From: Phaeobacter sp. CECT 5382
Lineage (GTDB): Bacteria > Pseudomonadota > Alphaproteobacteria > Rhodobacterales > Rhodobacteraceae
Reading direction: 5' to 3'
Assembly: GCF_001457775.1 (NCBI RefSeq)
Contig: NZ_CYSG01000007.1
Location: 1 to 64,000 of the forward strand
Length of the DNA stretch: 64,000 nt
The notes beneath the pieces are model-generated. The model did no database searches. It saw only the letters and a program-made list of their open reading frames with translations, and was not told the DNA's origin. Positions 44,956-54,219 of the stretch are shown here, in pieces (the first letter of the stretch is position 1; every line of letters starts with the position of its first letter). Position numbers and translations under genes: made by a program.

Positions 44956-45079
44956 GTCTGATCTGCCAATTCACTTTCAGCAGCGTCCTGTTCCGGTCTT
45001 CGTCAAAATCCCGGCATAGGCCTGCTGGTTGCTCTTACTCTGACCTATCGCAGCGCCAATGCGGCACGGCAAGAGCTGG

Positions 45080-45547
45080 TCAGTCTTCTCCAGGTGTCAT
45101 CGGGCGAAGTTCGTGGACAAAATCTTCGAAATCATCAGCCGCTTGAAAATTTTTGTAAACACTTGCAAAGCGCACATAGGCAACCGTGTCGATCCGCGCC
45201 AGCGCCTCCATCACGATCTCGCCGATCTTCTTGGAAGAAATGTCCGTCTCCCCCATGCTTTCAAGGCGCCGCACAATGCCCGAGATCATCTGATCAATCC
45301 GCTCGGGATCAATCGGACGTTTCTGCATCGAAATCCGGATAGAACGTTCCAGCTTGTCACGATCGAAATCTTCGCGTTTACCATTGGTCTTGACGACAAC
45401 CAGATCGCGCAACTGCACCCGTTCATATGTGGTGAAACGCCCGCCACAGGCAGGACAAAAGCGGCGGCGGCGGATCGACACGTGATCCTCTGCAGGCCGT
45501 GAATCCTTCACCTGAGTGTCGATATTTCCACAAAACGGACAGCGCAT
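45080..45547 (-). CDS. nrdR: Ribonucleotide reductase repressor NrdR
   Basis: A 155-residue repressor. An N-terminal zinc ribbon (CPFCG ... [13 protein letters not shown]) is followed by an ATP-cone domain ([20 protein letters not shown]), which senses ATP/dATP. It represses ribonucleotide reductase genes. AAGGGGA before ATG 45547 decides the start; the frame is open to 45571. A perfect DnaA box lies 50 bp upstream. Confidence 0.95.
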   Translation of the reverse strand: MRCPFCGNIDTQVKDSRPAEDHVSIRRRRFCPACGGRFTTYERVQLRDLVVVKTNGKREDFDRDKLERSIRISMQKRPIDPERIDQMISGIVRRLESMGETDISSKKIGEIVMEALARIDTVAYVRFASVYKNFQAADDFEDFVHELRPMTPGED

Positions 45548-45598
45548 CAGCCGTTCCCCTTTTCCCAACACCTGTCATTTGTGCGTAGTTGCGCACAG

Positions 45599-45607
45599 TT
45601 ATCCACA
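45599..45607 (+). promoter_or_regulatory. Consensus DnaA box upstream of nrdR
   Basis: TTATCCACA is an exact DnaA box within a dyad of AGTTG and CAACT, 52 bp before the nrdR start. One exact 9-mer in 64 kb is not rare by chance, so position is the main argument. Confidence 0.5.
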
Positions 45608-45686
45608 ACTATAGGGCAGCCGCTAGGAATTGGGTAGAGGGGAAATGAAACCGCAAGATAAAGCGATCTTTCCCCCTTGCTTCCTG

Positions 45687-46142
45687 TCAGAGGCTAAGGT
45701 GCGCTACGACCTGCCGTTGGTGCGGAGCATCCCGGTGTTCAAACAAGTAAACGCCTTGCCAGGTCCCAAGGGCCAATACCCCATCACGCACTGGAATGGT
45801 CAGGCTTACAGGCATCATGGCCGCCTTGATATGCGCAGGCATATCATCCACCCCTTCATAGGTGTGGCGAAGATAGGACATGCTCGGATCATTGCTCGGG
45901 GGGACCAAGCGCCTGAAGAAGGCGCGCAGATCTCTCTGCACATCAGGATCGGCGTTTTCCTGGATCAGGAGCGAACAGGAGGTGTGGCGGACAAACAGGG
46001 TGAGAACGCCATATTTAGCCCCAGACCCAGCCTTGAGCCCACTCCCCTGCTTGCAACCACCTGAGGCAAGCCAGCGACGCAAGTCATCTGTAAACTCATA
46101 GAGACCCTGACCCTGGGTCGAAATCAAAAAATCATTCTGCAT
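45687..46142 (-). CDS. YjbQ family (UPF0047) protein
   Basis: A 151-residue protein of the UPF0047/YjbQ family: VRHTSCSLLIQENADPDVQ, SYLRHTYEGVDDMPAHI, and the closing LGTWQGVYLFEHRD. E. coli YjbQ has a weak thiamine-phosphate-synthase side activity, but the true role is unsettled. GGAGG touches the ATG directly; the AAGG seven bases upstream is a better-spaced RBS. The frame is open to 46295 through the start of the next gene. Confidence 0.88.
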   Translation of the reverse strand: MQNDFLISTQGQGLYEFTDDLRRWLASGGCKQGSGLKAGSGAKYGVLTLFVRHTSCSLLIQENADPDVQRDLRAFFRRLVPPSNDPSMSYLRHTYEGVDDMPAHIKAAMMPVSLTIPVRDGVLALGTWQGVYLFEHRDAPHQRQVVAHLSL

Positions 46143-46212
46143 CCTCCAGCCTTGCCGGAGCTCTGCAGCAGCTGCAAGGTCAAAGCCGGGCTGTGATACC
46201 CAGAGTTGCAGT

Positions 46213-46635
46213 TTAGTTGAACGGGAAAAACCGATCCCCAAGCCGATCGGTGCAATGATTGCGGGCCAGCATAGCATTACGATTGTCGCCCACATGCTTG
46301 ACGTTCAAAGAGACCGTCGGTTTGGTATCCACCCCTGGCGGTGGGGTCAGAGAAAAATGCACAGATTTATTTCCCGGGCGGTTCACAGCCGGTCCAACAC
46401 CTCGCCAGATATAGATCCGTTGCGTCGCCTGGGTCCGCAGCTGTCGAATGGCAAAATCACCGATGGCACACCAGTAGTCCTGCGCCCCCGACCCCACTTC
46501 GTTCACAACCTCCCAAACACCCTGCGAAACCGGTAGAACCTCGTGCCGGTTCCAGGCTCTCCAGGCCTCGGCCGTGACCGGAACCGAAAGCGCTACGGCC
46601 ATACAAAGAGCAAAGTTTAGAATGCGCCGTGTCAT
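46213..46635 (-). CDS. Secreted small protein, tandem family member 1
   Basis: A 140-residue protein with a signal peptide (ILNFALCMAVALSVPVTAEA). The mature part carries the family motif DYWCAIGDFAIR, RIYIWRGVGP and SVHFSLTP and ends with a Cys in RNHCTDR. It is the most divergent of three tandem paralogs (46213, 46724, 47407). A disulfide between the WC cysteine and the C-terminal cysteine is likely for an exported protein. No function known. AGAGGAGAA precedes ATG 46635. Confidence 0.75.
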   Translation of the reverse strand: MTRRILNFALCMAVALSVPVTAEAWRAWNRHEVLPVSQGVWEVVNEVGSGAQDYWCAIGDFAIRQLRTQATQRIYIWRGVGPAVNRPGNKSVHFSLTPPPGVDTKPTVSLNVKHVGDNRNAMLARNHCTDRLGDRFFPFN

Positions 46636-46723
46636 GTTGTTCTCCTCTACCAAGAGTCCTGGTTACAAACTGCACGAAACGTGATCCTATCTCAAACCAA
46701 TGCCTGAACTGGGAGAGAAAGGG

Positions 46724-47164
46724 TCAAAACCCCGCCGGTAATTGATTGCAATAGGCATAGGCATCCCGCACAAGCCGACTATCGCCCCGCGCCAAGCTGT
46801 TTACGCTGCCAGTCTGCCCGCTGTCCGACCCACCACCCGCCAAGCCAGCCTGCAGTGTGAACTGCACAGCGGACCGGCGGTTGCTGGTCTCACTTGCCCC
46901 GAGCCCTCTGTAGACAAAGATGCGCGCATCCCAGGGTGCTTTGAGGGCACGGTGCGCATAGTCTCCGGCTGCGCACCAGTAACTCCGACCATGCCCGCCA
47001 GACCGAGGAACAACTTCGTAAACACCATCCTTGACCGGATTGACACGCGTCCCCTCACGAGACGTAAACGCACTGGCACTGCCGGGAAAGCCAAGTGTCA
47101 GAACAGAAAAAGCCGCTGTAACAAAAACAGAAAAAACCAATGAAACCCGTGAGACATTCTTCAT
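46724..47164 (-). CDS. Secreted small protein, tandem family member 2
   Basis: A 146-residue protein with a signal peptide (VFVTAAFSVLTLGFPGSASA). Motifs are TRVNPVKDGVYEVVPRSGG, SYWCAAGDYAHR, RIFVYRGLGA and AVQFTLQA, with the second Cys in AYAYCNQLP. It has a Gly/Ser-rich loop (GLAGGGSDSGQTGS) that its paralogs lack. Its closest relative is the gene at 47407. The start is 47164; nine earlier codons are open but unsupported. Confidence 0.76.
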   Translation of the reverse strand: MKNVSRVSLVFSVFVTAAFSVLTLGFPGSASAFTSREGTRVNPVKDGVYEVVPRSGGHGRSYWCAAGDYAHRALKAPWDARIFVYRGLGASETSNRRSAVQFTLQAGLAGGGSDSGQTGSVNSLARGDSRLVRDAYAYCNQLPAGF

Positions 47165-47406
47165 AGCACCACCCCTAACATTGCGCATAGACGCCCAAAC
47201 CGGGCGTTCTCGAACAACAATAGTATCTCAGCAGAGCCTGACCATTCACAGTTCCGTGCAAGCCGACCTTCTGACAAGAACGTGTTTGCGCCTCAGCCTC
47301 TGGCCTGGCTTTAGTCAGACCAGAGGTCCTTGCAACCTACCGGGCGGCACACGCCACGCGGAATATTTTTCGGATGCCACCCTATCTGAAAACGAATAGC
47401 CCCGGG

Positions 47407-47817
47407 CTAGCGTCGCTCGGTCTCGCGTTGATGACAGTAACCGCGTGCTTGTTGCACGGACATCCTGTCACCTGGATTTATCCCCCAACGCAACCACCCT
47501 TGTGGTCTTGGAAACTCGGCAACTTCAGCAGGCGACAGGGTGAACTGAACCGCAGTCCGACGCCCCGTGGTCACACTGGCACCGCGTCCGCGAACGACAT
47601 AAACCTGATCCGTCCAGCCGGCACCTTTGACCCGACGGGCGTATTCTGCCGCGCCGCACCAGAAATCCCGCAGATCTCCACCCGATGTCGGAATAACTTC
47701 GAAAACCTGGGAATCTACCGGATTGACTCGGACTCCAGGTTTGGCGGTGAAAGCCTGAGCAGAAACCGGTTGCAAACTACCTGCTGCCAGACAAAGCATG
47801 ATCAGATGTCGTTTCAT
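47407..47817 (-). CDS. Secreted small protein, tandem family member 3
   Basis: A 136-residue protein with a signal peptide (HLIMLCLAAGSLQPVSAQA). Motifs are VRVNPVDSQVFEVIPTSGG, DFWCGAAEYARR, QVYVVRGRGA and AVQFTLSP, with the second Cys in ARGYCHQRE. Start 47817; the frame is open to 47895. About 240 bp separates it from member 2, enough for its own promoter. Confidence 0.76.
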   Translation of the reverse strand: MKRHLIMLCLAAGSLQPVSAQAFTAKPGVRVNPVDSQVFEVIPTSGGDLRDFWCGAAEYARRVKGAGWTDQVYVVRGRGASVTTGRRTAVQFTLSPAEVAEFPRPQGWLRWGINPGDRMSVQQARGYCHQRETERR

Positions 47818-48066
47818 GGTGTATATGTCCCCTATCTGACGCAAATATATGCAAGCCGTCAAAGGGTTCCAAGGGCTGGTGGGACGCAACCGCAAAAACT
47901 ATACCCGCCTGCGGATAGGTCGCCTTCAGGGCATCGTTTGTGTATCTCACAGAGAGCGCGGACAACCTTTATCAACTGAGAGCCTAGCCAAATTGCCAAG
48001 ACGCCCCGCCAAGTTTGCAGTTCAACTCCTTGGGTCAAATCCAGGGGCTAGACCTGCAAGCCGGGA

Positions 48067-48366
48067 TTACGCCCCTCCGGCAGCCGGGAAGGCAATGATC
48101 TGTGCCGACTGACCAGACCCGAGAGATTTTTCCAGGATCGCCAAGACCGCCGGGTTCGGGGTACTGCCACCATCCGGGCTGAACTTTGCTCGGGCTTGAT
48201 CGCGCAGCATTTTCCGAGCGGGCCCTGCCGCCATGGCCTGCAATGCCTCCCCCTGCTCCTTCAGGGCTTCGACCATGAATTGATTGGCATCCGTCAGGGT
48301 TTTCAGCGTCTCAAGTTTGCTTTCCAAAGCACCAAGCGCAGCATTCAGGTTTTGATTGGCAGACAT
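48067..48366 (-). CDS. Small coiled-coil hypothetical protein
   Basis: A 99-residue cytosolic protein. Residues 6-45 are a predicted coiled coil (ALGALESKLETLKTLTDANQ, MVEALKEQGEALQAM); the rest is basic then hydrophobic (AQIIAFPAAGGA). No domain recognised. It stands alone on the minus strand. Confidence 0.6.
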   Translation of the reverse strand: MSANQNLNAALGALESKLETLKTLTDANQFMVEALKEQGEALQAMAAGPARKMLRDQARAKFSPDGGSTPNPAVLAILEKSLGSGQSAQIIAFPAAGGA

Positions 48367-48509
48367 TTTTTCCCCTTACGACAGCACAGAGCTTCGATCA
48401 TCACGACCTATTCACCCAAGTTTAGAGGCCAATAGAGGTTGCAAACAAGGCATTCGATTAACAATTGGTTAATCCTTAATTCAATCCTCTACGGATCAAG
48501 CGAACCCCC

Positions 48510-49040
48510 TCAAGTATCTATGAAAAATGCACCCTGATATCGGATCAGCAGCCCTACAAGCGGCAGGCTGGCAGAAATATCAAAGCCAAACTGACCTTGA
48601 GCAGTAGCAAATTCACGCGCAGCCGATCTGGGGTTCATCCATCCAGGCAAAGGCAGGCCAAAGATCCGCGCGCCAATCACCCGGACCAACAGATCGTCAA
48701 CCTTAACCTCAAGGGTCAGATCAATGGCAAAGGGGCCAAAGCGCTCGACGGCGCAGCCACGTCTGCGGTCATAACTCAGCACGGATGTGGTAACCGCAGA
48801 TGCAAACTGTCGCCGCCAGATCTGGCCTTTGGCATGTGGCGCGACCTCGATCTCAAAGGGAACATTCTGTCCTGCGGCTGGAAACCCCGCAAGACGGGTA
48901 ACGCAGCGCGCCAGCCAGGACCCGGTTTGCACCTGCGCTCGCCCACTGTACTTGCCAGCCGTGTTATGATGAAACCGCGCAATCTGCACCGGAACCTGCA
49001 AGCCCTTGGCTGCAATGATCTCACCAAATGCGTCGCTCAT
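48510..49040 (-). CDS. DUF4166 domain protein
   Basis: A 176-residue protein matching DUF4166: RFHHNTAGKYSGRAQVQTG, FEIEVAPHAKGQIWRR, FGPFAIDLTLEVKVDDLLVRV. The family has no established activity. Its ATG overlaps the stop of the DCC-family gene (ATGA), so the two are coupled; this pairing recurs in other bacteria. It is probably cytosolic or peripheral. Confidence 0.85.
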   Translation of the reverse strand: MSDAFGEIIAAKGLQVPVQIARFHHNTAGKYSGRAQVQTGSWLARCVTRLAGFPAAGQNVPFEIEVAPHAKGQIWRRQFASAVTTSVLSYDRRRGCAVERFGPFAIDLTLEVKVDDLLVRVIGARIFGLPLPGWMNPRSAAREFATAQGQFGFDISASLPLVGLLIRYQGAFFIDT

Positions 49041-49468
49041 GGTGCTGGTTTCCAATCCAAAAAACGCGCGCGCAGATCGTCATCCGGCACCAGACAAGTT
49101 TCCGTCCGCCCAAAGAGCAGATAGCGGTTGCGTGCCACCGCATGATACATCGGATCCTTCAGCCAGACCGGCAGAAACCGACACAGCCCCAGGATCCACC
49201 AAAGCCCAGGCAGCGCCCGCATCGCGGCGGCAAACGCATCCAACCGCTGATAGGTCTGACCGTCAACAATTACCAGATTGGTTTCAAAATCGTCTGTCGG
49301 CAGCCCCCGTTCACGATAGAGCTGCTGGCCAAGCGCAGACTGTGCCGTGGCAAAAGAAAACCGCTGCGCGCGGTCATGGCGCAGCATGAACCGGAAGAAA
49401 TGCGAGCACAGCACGCATTCGCCATCAAAGACGATGAGATCACAATCCGGTTGCTTACAGGTCCCCAA
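49037..49468 (-). CDS. DCC family (DUF393) thiol-disulfide oxidoreductase-like protein
   Basis: A 143-residue protein with the DCC motif FDGECVLCSHFFRFML, a CxxC pair on a thioredoxin-like start, and the tail GLCRFLPVWLKDPMYHAVARNRY typical of DUF393. Redox activity is inferred. It is translationally coupled to the DUF4166 gene. Confidence 0.88.
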   Translation of the reverse strand: MGTCKQPDCDLIVFDGECVLCSHFFRFMLRHDRAQRFSFATAQSALGQQLYRERGLPTDDFETNLVIVDGQTYQRLDAFAAAMRALPGLWWILGLCRFLPVWLKDPMYHAVARNRYLLFGRTETCLVPDDDLRARFLDWKPAP

Positions 49469-49489
49469 GGAGCCCCCCGTATTTTCAAA

Positions 49490-49996
49490 TCAATGCCAGC
49501 TTTGGCTCTCATGAGCATAGGTCTGACCAACGGCCTCCTTGGCCGCAAAAAGCGGCAGCGGGTAGCCTGCGCTTGTCACGGACCCGACATCGCAATCCAA
49601 TTGCGCCAGTGTCTTGCCATTCTGCACAACCGTCACACCACCATAGAGAGGAGACTGGACCTCTTCGCCCCTGCGCTCAAACCCATAGTGGACAAGGTAA
49701 AGCACACCTTGGTTTTCAACTGTGAACTCTTCCCAGATGGAGCGACCGATCCCAGGCCAGGGCTGCAGATCGACTTCGCTCACATGCCGAGACAGCTGCA
49801 AATCCGGGGTCGCCCCCTTTGCACCAAAGGCATACGAGACCTCATGTCCCTGTAGGCAGGTTTGCAGGGCTTTGCGCCCCTTTTTCAAAGTACAGGAAAC
49901 CAGGGTTTCTGCCCCAACCGGGCAGGCAGCAACCGGATTGCTAACAAATGTCAGGCTCACGACAGCAGAAAAAAGGAACTGTGAAAAAAATCGCAT
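49490..49996 (-). CDS. Exported Cys-containing hypothetical protein
   Basis: A 168-residue protein with a signal peptide (LFSAVVSLTFVSNPVAA) and four or five cysteines in the mature part (ACPVGAETLVSC, LQTC, LDCD), likely disulfide bonded in the periplasm. LQPWPGIGRSIWEEF and YLVHYGFERRGEE suggest a beta-sandwich. No family name recognised. Confidence 0.7.
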   Translation of the reverse strand: MRFFSQFLFSAVVSLTFVSNPVAACPVGAETLVSCTLKKGRKALQTCLQGHEVSYAFGAKGATPDLQLSRHVSEVDLQPWPGIGRSIWEEFTVENQGVLYLVHYGFERRGEEVQSPLYGGVTVVQNGKTLAQLDCDVGSVTSAGYPLPLFAAKEAVGQTYAHESQSWH

Positions 49997-50025
49997 CAGG
50001 ACGGCCCCGATTGAATAGCAGCAGT

Positions 50026-50053
50026 GAAAAGGGCGCCTCCGAGGAGACGCCCA
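50026..50053 (-). terminator. rpoD terminator
   Basis: On the minus strand GGGCGTCTC and GAGGCGCCC pair (one G-U) around CTCG, followed by TTTTC, just after the rpoD stop. Confidence 0.75.
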
Positions 50054-50058
50054 TGTCT

Positions 50059-52050
50059 TTATTGATCCAGGAAGCTGCGCAGCTTGCGGCTTCGGCTGGG
50101 GTGCTTCAGCTTCCGCAGCGCTTTGGCTTCGATCTGGCGGATCCGTTCCCGCGTAACCGAGAACTGCTGGCCGACCTCTTCCAGCGTGTGGTCGGTGTTC
50201 ATGCCGATGCCAAAACGCATCCGCAGAACCCGTTCCTCGCGTGGCGTCAGGGAGGCCAATACCCGCGTGGTGGTTTCCTTGAGGTTTTCCTGAATGGCGC
50301 TGTCCAGCGGCAGCACGGCATTCTTGTCCTCGATGAAATCGCCCAACTGGCTGTCTTCTTCGTCGCCAATCGGCGTCTCAAGGCTGATAGGCTCCTTGGC
50401 GATCTTCATCACCTTGCGGACCTTCTCCAGCGGCATCTGCAGCTTTTCGGCCAGCTCTTCCGGGGTTGGCTCGCGGCCAATCTCGTGCAGCATCTGGCGA
50501 CCGGTACGAACCAGTTTATTGATGGTCTCAATCATATGGACCGGGATACGGATGGTGCGGGCCTGGTCTGCGATCGAGCGCGTGATGGCCTGACGGATCC
50601 ACCAGGTCGCGTAAGTGCTGAACTTGTAACCCCGGCGGTATTCGAACTTGTCTACCGCCTTCATCAGGCCGATGTTGCCTTCCTGGATGAGGTCCAGGAA
50701 CTGCAGGCCACGGTTGGTGTATTTCTTGGCGATCGAGATCACCAGACGCAGGTTGGCCTCGACCATTTCCTTTTTCGCCTGACGGGCCTCTTTTTCGCCT
50801 TTTTGAACCTGCTGCACGATGCGGCGGAATTCAGAGATATCAAGACCAACATACTGACCAACCTGCGCCATGTCTGCGCGCAGCTCTTCGACTTTCTCGG
50901 TGGAGCGTTCGATGAACATCTGCCAGCCACGGCCGGGCTTTTCACCCATGTCCGACAGCCAGTTAGGGTCAAGCTCGCGGCCCCGGTAGGCTTCGACGAA
51001 TTCGCGACGGTTGATACGGGCCTGATCCGCCAGCTTCACCATCGAGCTGTCAATCTGCATGACCCGGCGGTTGATGCCATAGAGCTGGTCGATCAGGGCG
51101 TCGATACGGTTGTTATGCAGATGCAGCCCATTAACCAGCTCGACGATCTCGGACCGTAGCGCCTGATAGGTTTTTTCGTCCTGCGAACTGAACGATCCGT
51201 CTTCATTGAGGGTCGCCGAAATCCGGCTATCCTGCATCTCCGACAGCTGGGCAAAATCGGTTGAGATCCGCTCCAACGTCGTCAGAACACGGTCTTTCAG
51301 GGCCGCTTCCATCGCGGCGAGCGACATATTCGCCTGCTCGTCCTCGTCATCATCGTCATCCGAGGCAATCGGGTTGCCATCCGCGTCGAGCTCTTGGGTT
51401 TCTTCCTTGGCGGGTTGCGCCGCAGGGGCGGCGCCAGGTGCGACAGGCACGACCGGCTCATCGGATTCGCCGTCTTCGTCCATCTGGTTGCCAAAAGTGG
51501 CCTCCAGATCGATCACGTCGCGCAACAGAATATCTTCGGACAGAAGTTCGTCATGCCAGATGGTGATCGCCTGAAAGGTCAACGGGCTTTCACAAAGCCC
51601 GGCGATCATGGTGTTGCGCCCGGCCTCGATGCGCTTGGCGATGGCGATTTCGCCCTCACGGCTGAGCAGTTCAACCGAGCCCATCTCGCGCAGATACATC
51701 CGCACCGGGTCGTCAGTGCGATCCAGTTTTTCAGCAGCGGCACCGGCAACAGCGACTTCACGCGGGCTATCGGCGGAAACCAGTTCGGTCGAGCCCTTTT
51801 GCTCTTCCTCTTCGACTTCCTCGTCTTCGATAATATTGATGCCCATCTCTGACAGCATCGACATCACGTCTTCGATCTGCTCAGAGCTCACCTGTTCGGG
51901 TGGCAGCACCTGATTGAGCTGATCATAAGTGATGTAGCCCTTCTCACGGGCTTCGGCGATCATCTTCTTGACCGCGGTCTGGCTCATGTCCAGCGAGATT
52001 TCAGCGTCCTGATCGTCAGGCTTACGGTCGTCGTTATCTTTGGCGGCCAT
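50059..52050 (-). CDS. rpoD: Primary sigma factor RpoD (sigma-70)
   Basis: A 663-residue housekeeping sigma factor. Region 1.1 lies at the N-terminus ([20 protein letters not shown]), and an acidic non-conserved region ([11 protein letters not shown]) is typical of large primary sigmas. Regions 2.3-2.4 read [20 protein letters not shown], region 3 [16 protein letters not shown], and region 4.2 is [20 protein letters not shown]. dnaG lies upstream; GGAG precedes ATG 52050. Confidence 0.98.
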   Translation of the reverse strand: MAAKDNDDRKPDDQDAEISLDMSQTAVKKMIAEAREKGYITYDQLNQVLPPEQVSSEQIEDVMSMLSEMGINIIEDEEVEEEEQKGSTELVSADSPREVAVAGAAAEKLDRTDDPVRMYLREMGSVELLSREGEIAIAKRIEAGRNTMIAGLCESPLTFQAITIWHDELLSEDILLRDVIDLEATFGNQMDEDGESDEPVVPVAPGAAPAAQPAKEETQELDADGNPIASDDDDDEDEQANMSLAAMEAALKDRVLTTLERISTDFAQLSEMQDSRISATLNEDGSFSSQDEKTYQALRSEIVELVNGLHLHNNRIDALIDQLYGINRRVMQIDSSMVKLADQARINRREFVEAYRGRELDPNWLSDMGEKPGRGWQMFIERSTEKVEELRADMAQVGQYVGLDISEFRRIVQQVQKGEKEARQAKKEMVEANLRLVISIAKKYTNRGLQFLDLIQEGNIGLMKAVDKFEYRRGYKFSTYATWWIRQAITRSIADQARTIRIPVHMIETINKLVRTGRQMLHEIGREPTPEELAEKLQMPLEKVRKVMKIAKEPISLETPIGDEEDSQLGDFIEDKNAVLPLDSAIQENLKETTTRVLASLTPREERVLRMRFGIGMNTDHTLEEVGQQFSVTRERIRQIEAKALRKLKHPSRSRKLRSFLDQ

Positions 52051-52075
52051 TCATTGCTCCCCTAAGAGGCTGGGC

Positions 52076-52180
52076 GATTCGGATGCGCGAATCATTAGCG
52101 CGATCTGGTGATTCGTCACCCGGTTTAGCGAATTTTCTTTAGCTCTTCCTTAGCAAAACGACTCGTGGGCCTCACGAATC
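52076..52180. promoter_or_regulatory. Cluster of five GANTC sites between dnaG and rpoD
   Basis: GANTC, the CcrM methylation word in alphaproteobacteria, occurs at 52076, 52089, 52110, 52160 and 52176. Chance would give about 0.4 in this length. The rpoD promoter must lie here. Confidence 0.6.
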
Positions 52181-54218
52181 ACTTTTGAGAAAAGCCAATT
52201 CTGTCCAAAAGGGCGCCAAAGGCATCACGTTCTTCGCGATCAAGACGTGCTCCATTCTCGCCCACATCATATGTGGCCTTGTCCTCATTCTCGCTGCGCA
52301 CAGCGCGATTGCGGGCTTCTGCAGCCTGCTTCAAACGCCAGGTCAATGCCTCATCAGCAAGCCCTGTCAGATCCTCTGCGGCCTCGGCCAGTTCTGCATC
52401 CAACCCCCGCATTGCTTCCAGCTTGGCAAATTCTTCGGCCAGAGTCAGTCGGGCCGCTTCGGTATCGCCGGGTTTACGCAGGCACGGAATGATTGCCACA
52501 TGGCGAAGGGTCATCAGGTTTTCAAGAGCCAGTGGCCCGAGGTTGTCGAGAATGCGATCCTTGAGGCCCATTGGAGCATCAACTGATGCATCGATACCAT
52601 AGCGCAGCACCTGATCACGCAGCGCGCCAAGGTCCGGATCGGCACAGTGCATCCGTTCCAGATTGCTTTCGAACTCACCGATGACATCTGGTGTGGTGAT
52701 CGCCACCGCCAGCACCACAGCTTCGCGGACCCGCGCCAGCGCCGCATCATCAGCCGCCGCCACCAATGAGCTACGGGTACTGGCAAGCGGTGCAGGTGTT
52801 ACCCCCTGCCCTTTCCAGGGCTTGCGCGCGCCATCGCCAAACCCGCCCTTGCGACCTGGCTTCCAGCCATCGCCGGACCTGCCGCCCTGCACGCCCCCCT
52901 GCATGAAGTCACCGCCAGCGCCTTCGGGACGATTGCCTCGAAACAAGTCCCAACGCAGATCCTTGATGTCTTCGCCGTAGTGTTTGCGAATAGAGGGGTC
53001 ACGGATCAGTTTGATCTTTTCGCGCAGCGCTTTATCCAAAGCAGCCTTGCGTTCGGGACTGTCAAAGACCTTGCCTTCGGTTTCGCGCTGCCACAGCAAT
53101 TTGACCATGGGCATCGCCTGGTCCAGCACCGCCTTCACCGCTTCGGGGCCCTTGGATTTGATCAGGTCATCCGGATCCTGGCCATCCGGCATCACCGCAA
53201 AGCGCAGGGATTTTCCGGCCTGCAATAGTGGTAGGGCCAGATCGATCACACGCATGGCTGCACGCAGCCCGGCCGTGTCGCCATCCAGTGCAATGATCGG
53301 CTCATCCGCCATGCGCCACATCATCTGCAGCTGGTTTTCCGTCACTGCCGTTCCCAGAGGGGCGACTGAGGACTGAAACCCGCCTTCGGACAGCGCGATC
53401 ACATCCATGTAGCCTTCGGCCACGATCAGCGGCGTGCCCCGCCCGGCCGCCGCACGTGCAGGGGCGTGATTGTACAGACTGCGCCCCTTGTCGAACAGTT
53501 CGGTCTCGGGCGAGTTCAGGTATTTGGCGTTGTCATTTGGATCCATTGCGCGACCACCAAAAGCAATGGCACGCCCACGTGCATCCCGGATCGGGAACAT
53601 GATCCGGTTGCGAAAGGTATCATAGGATCTTCCGCCCTTGGTTGACGGCTTGGCAAGCCCTGCCGCCATGATCAGGTCTTCGGGCACATTCTTGCCGCGC
53701 AGATGATCCCAAAGGTTCTGCCAGCCATCCGGGGCAAAGCCGATCTCCCAGCGATCCAGCGCCGGAGGCGTCAGGCCGCGTCGCTGCAGATAACTGCGCG
53801 CCATTGCGGCGTTGTTCGTTTTCAGCTGCAGACGGAAAAACTGCACCGCCTGTTCCATCACCTCGATCAACAGGGTGCGTCGGTCCTGTTTCTGCTGTGC
53901 CTTGGGATCCCGCGCAGGCATCTCCATTCCGGCTTCGCGCGCCAAGATTTCCACCGCCTCCATGAAGCCGACATTCTCGGTTTCCTGGACGAATTTCAGC
54001 GCATCCCCTTTGGCCTGACAGCCAAAACAGTAATAATAGCCCTTGCGGTCATCCACATGAAAAGACGCGCTTTTTTCATGGTGAAAGGGACAGGGCGCCC
54101 AAAGATCACCCTTGCCCATATTGGATTTTCGCTGATCCCACATGACTTTGCGCCCCACAACATCTGAGATGCTGATGCGGCTGCGCAATTCATCCATGAA
54201 GCCGGGTGTCAAAGACAT
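52179..54218 (-). CDS. dnaG: DNA primase
   Basis: A 679-residue primase. The CHC2 zinc finger is CPFHHEKSASFHVDD with YYYCFGCQAKGD; the TOPRIM domain reads IVAEGYMDVIALSEGG and IALDGDTAGLRAAMR, with acidic metal ligands. The C-terminal helicase-binding part is less conserved. It makes RNA primers at replication forks. It starts one base after the small exported gene and is upstream of rpoD, the macromolecular-synthesis arrangement. Confidence 0.97.
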   Translation of the reverse strand: MSLTPGFMDELRSRISISDVVGRKVMWDQRKSNMGKGDLWAPCPFHHEKSASFHVDDRKGYYYCFGCQAKGDALKFVQETENVGFMEAVEILAREAGMEMPARDPKAQQKQDRRTLLIEVMEQAVQFFRLQLKTNNAAMARSYLQRRGLTPPALDRWEIGFAPDGWQNLWDHLRGKNVPEDLIMAAGLAKPSTKGGRSYDTFRNRIMFPIRDARGRAIAFGGRAMDPNDNAKYLNSPETELFDKGRSLYNHAPARAAAGRGTPLIVAEGYMDVIALSEGGFQSSVAPLGTAVTENQLQMMWRMADEPIIALDGDTAGLRAAMRVIDLALPLLQAGKSLRFAVMPDGQDPDDLIKSKGPEAVKAVLDQAMPMVKLLWQRETEGKVFDSPERKAALDKALREKIKLIRDPSIRKHYGEDIKDLRWDLFRGNRPEGAGGDFMQGGVQGGRSGDGWKPGRKGGFGDGARKPWKGQGVTPAPLASTRSSLVAAADDAALARVREAVVLAVAITTPDVIGEFESNLERMHCADPDLGALRDQVLRYGIDASVDAPMGLKDRILDNLGPLALENLMTLRHVAIIPCLRKPGDTEAARLTLAEEFAKLEAMRGLDAELAEAAEDLTGLADEALTWRLKQAAEARNRAVRSENEDKATYDVGENGARLDREERDAFGALLDRIGFSQK

Positions 54219-54219
54219 A

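Noticed and set aside
45548-45686. FMN riboswitch ahead of the riboflavin genes
   Set aside because: No conserved RFN core seen upstream of nrdR-ribD, ribE or ribBX.
46142-46295. Longer N-terminus for the YjbQ-family protein
   Set aside because: The extension overlaps the upstream secreted-protein gene and is absent from the family.
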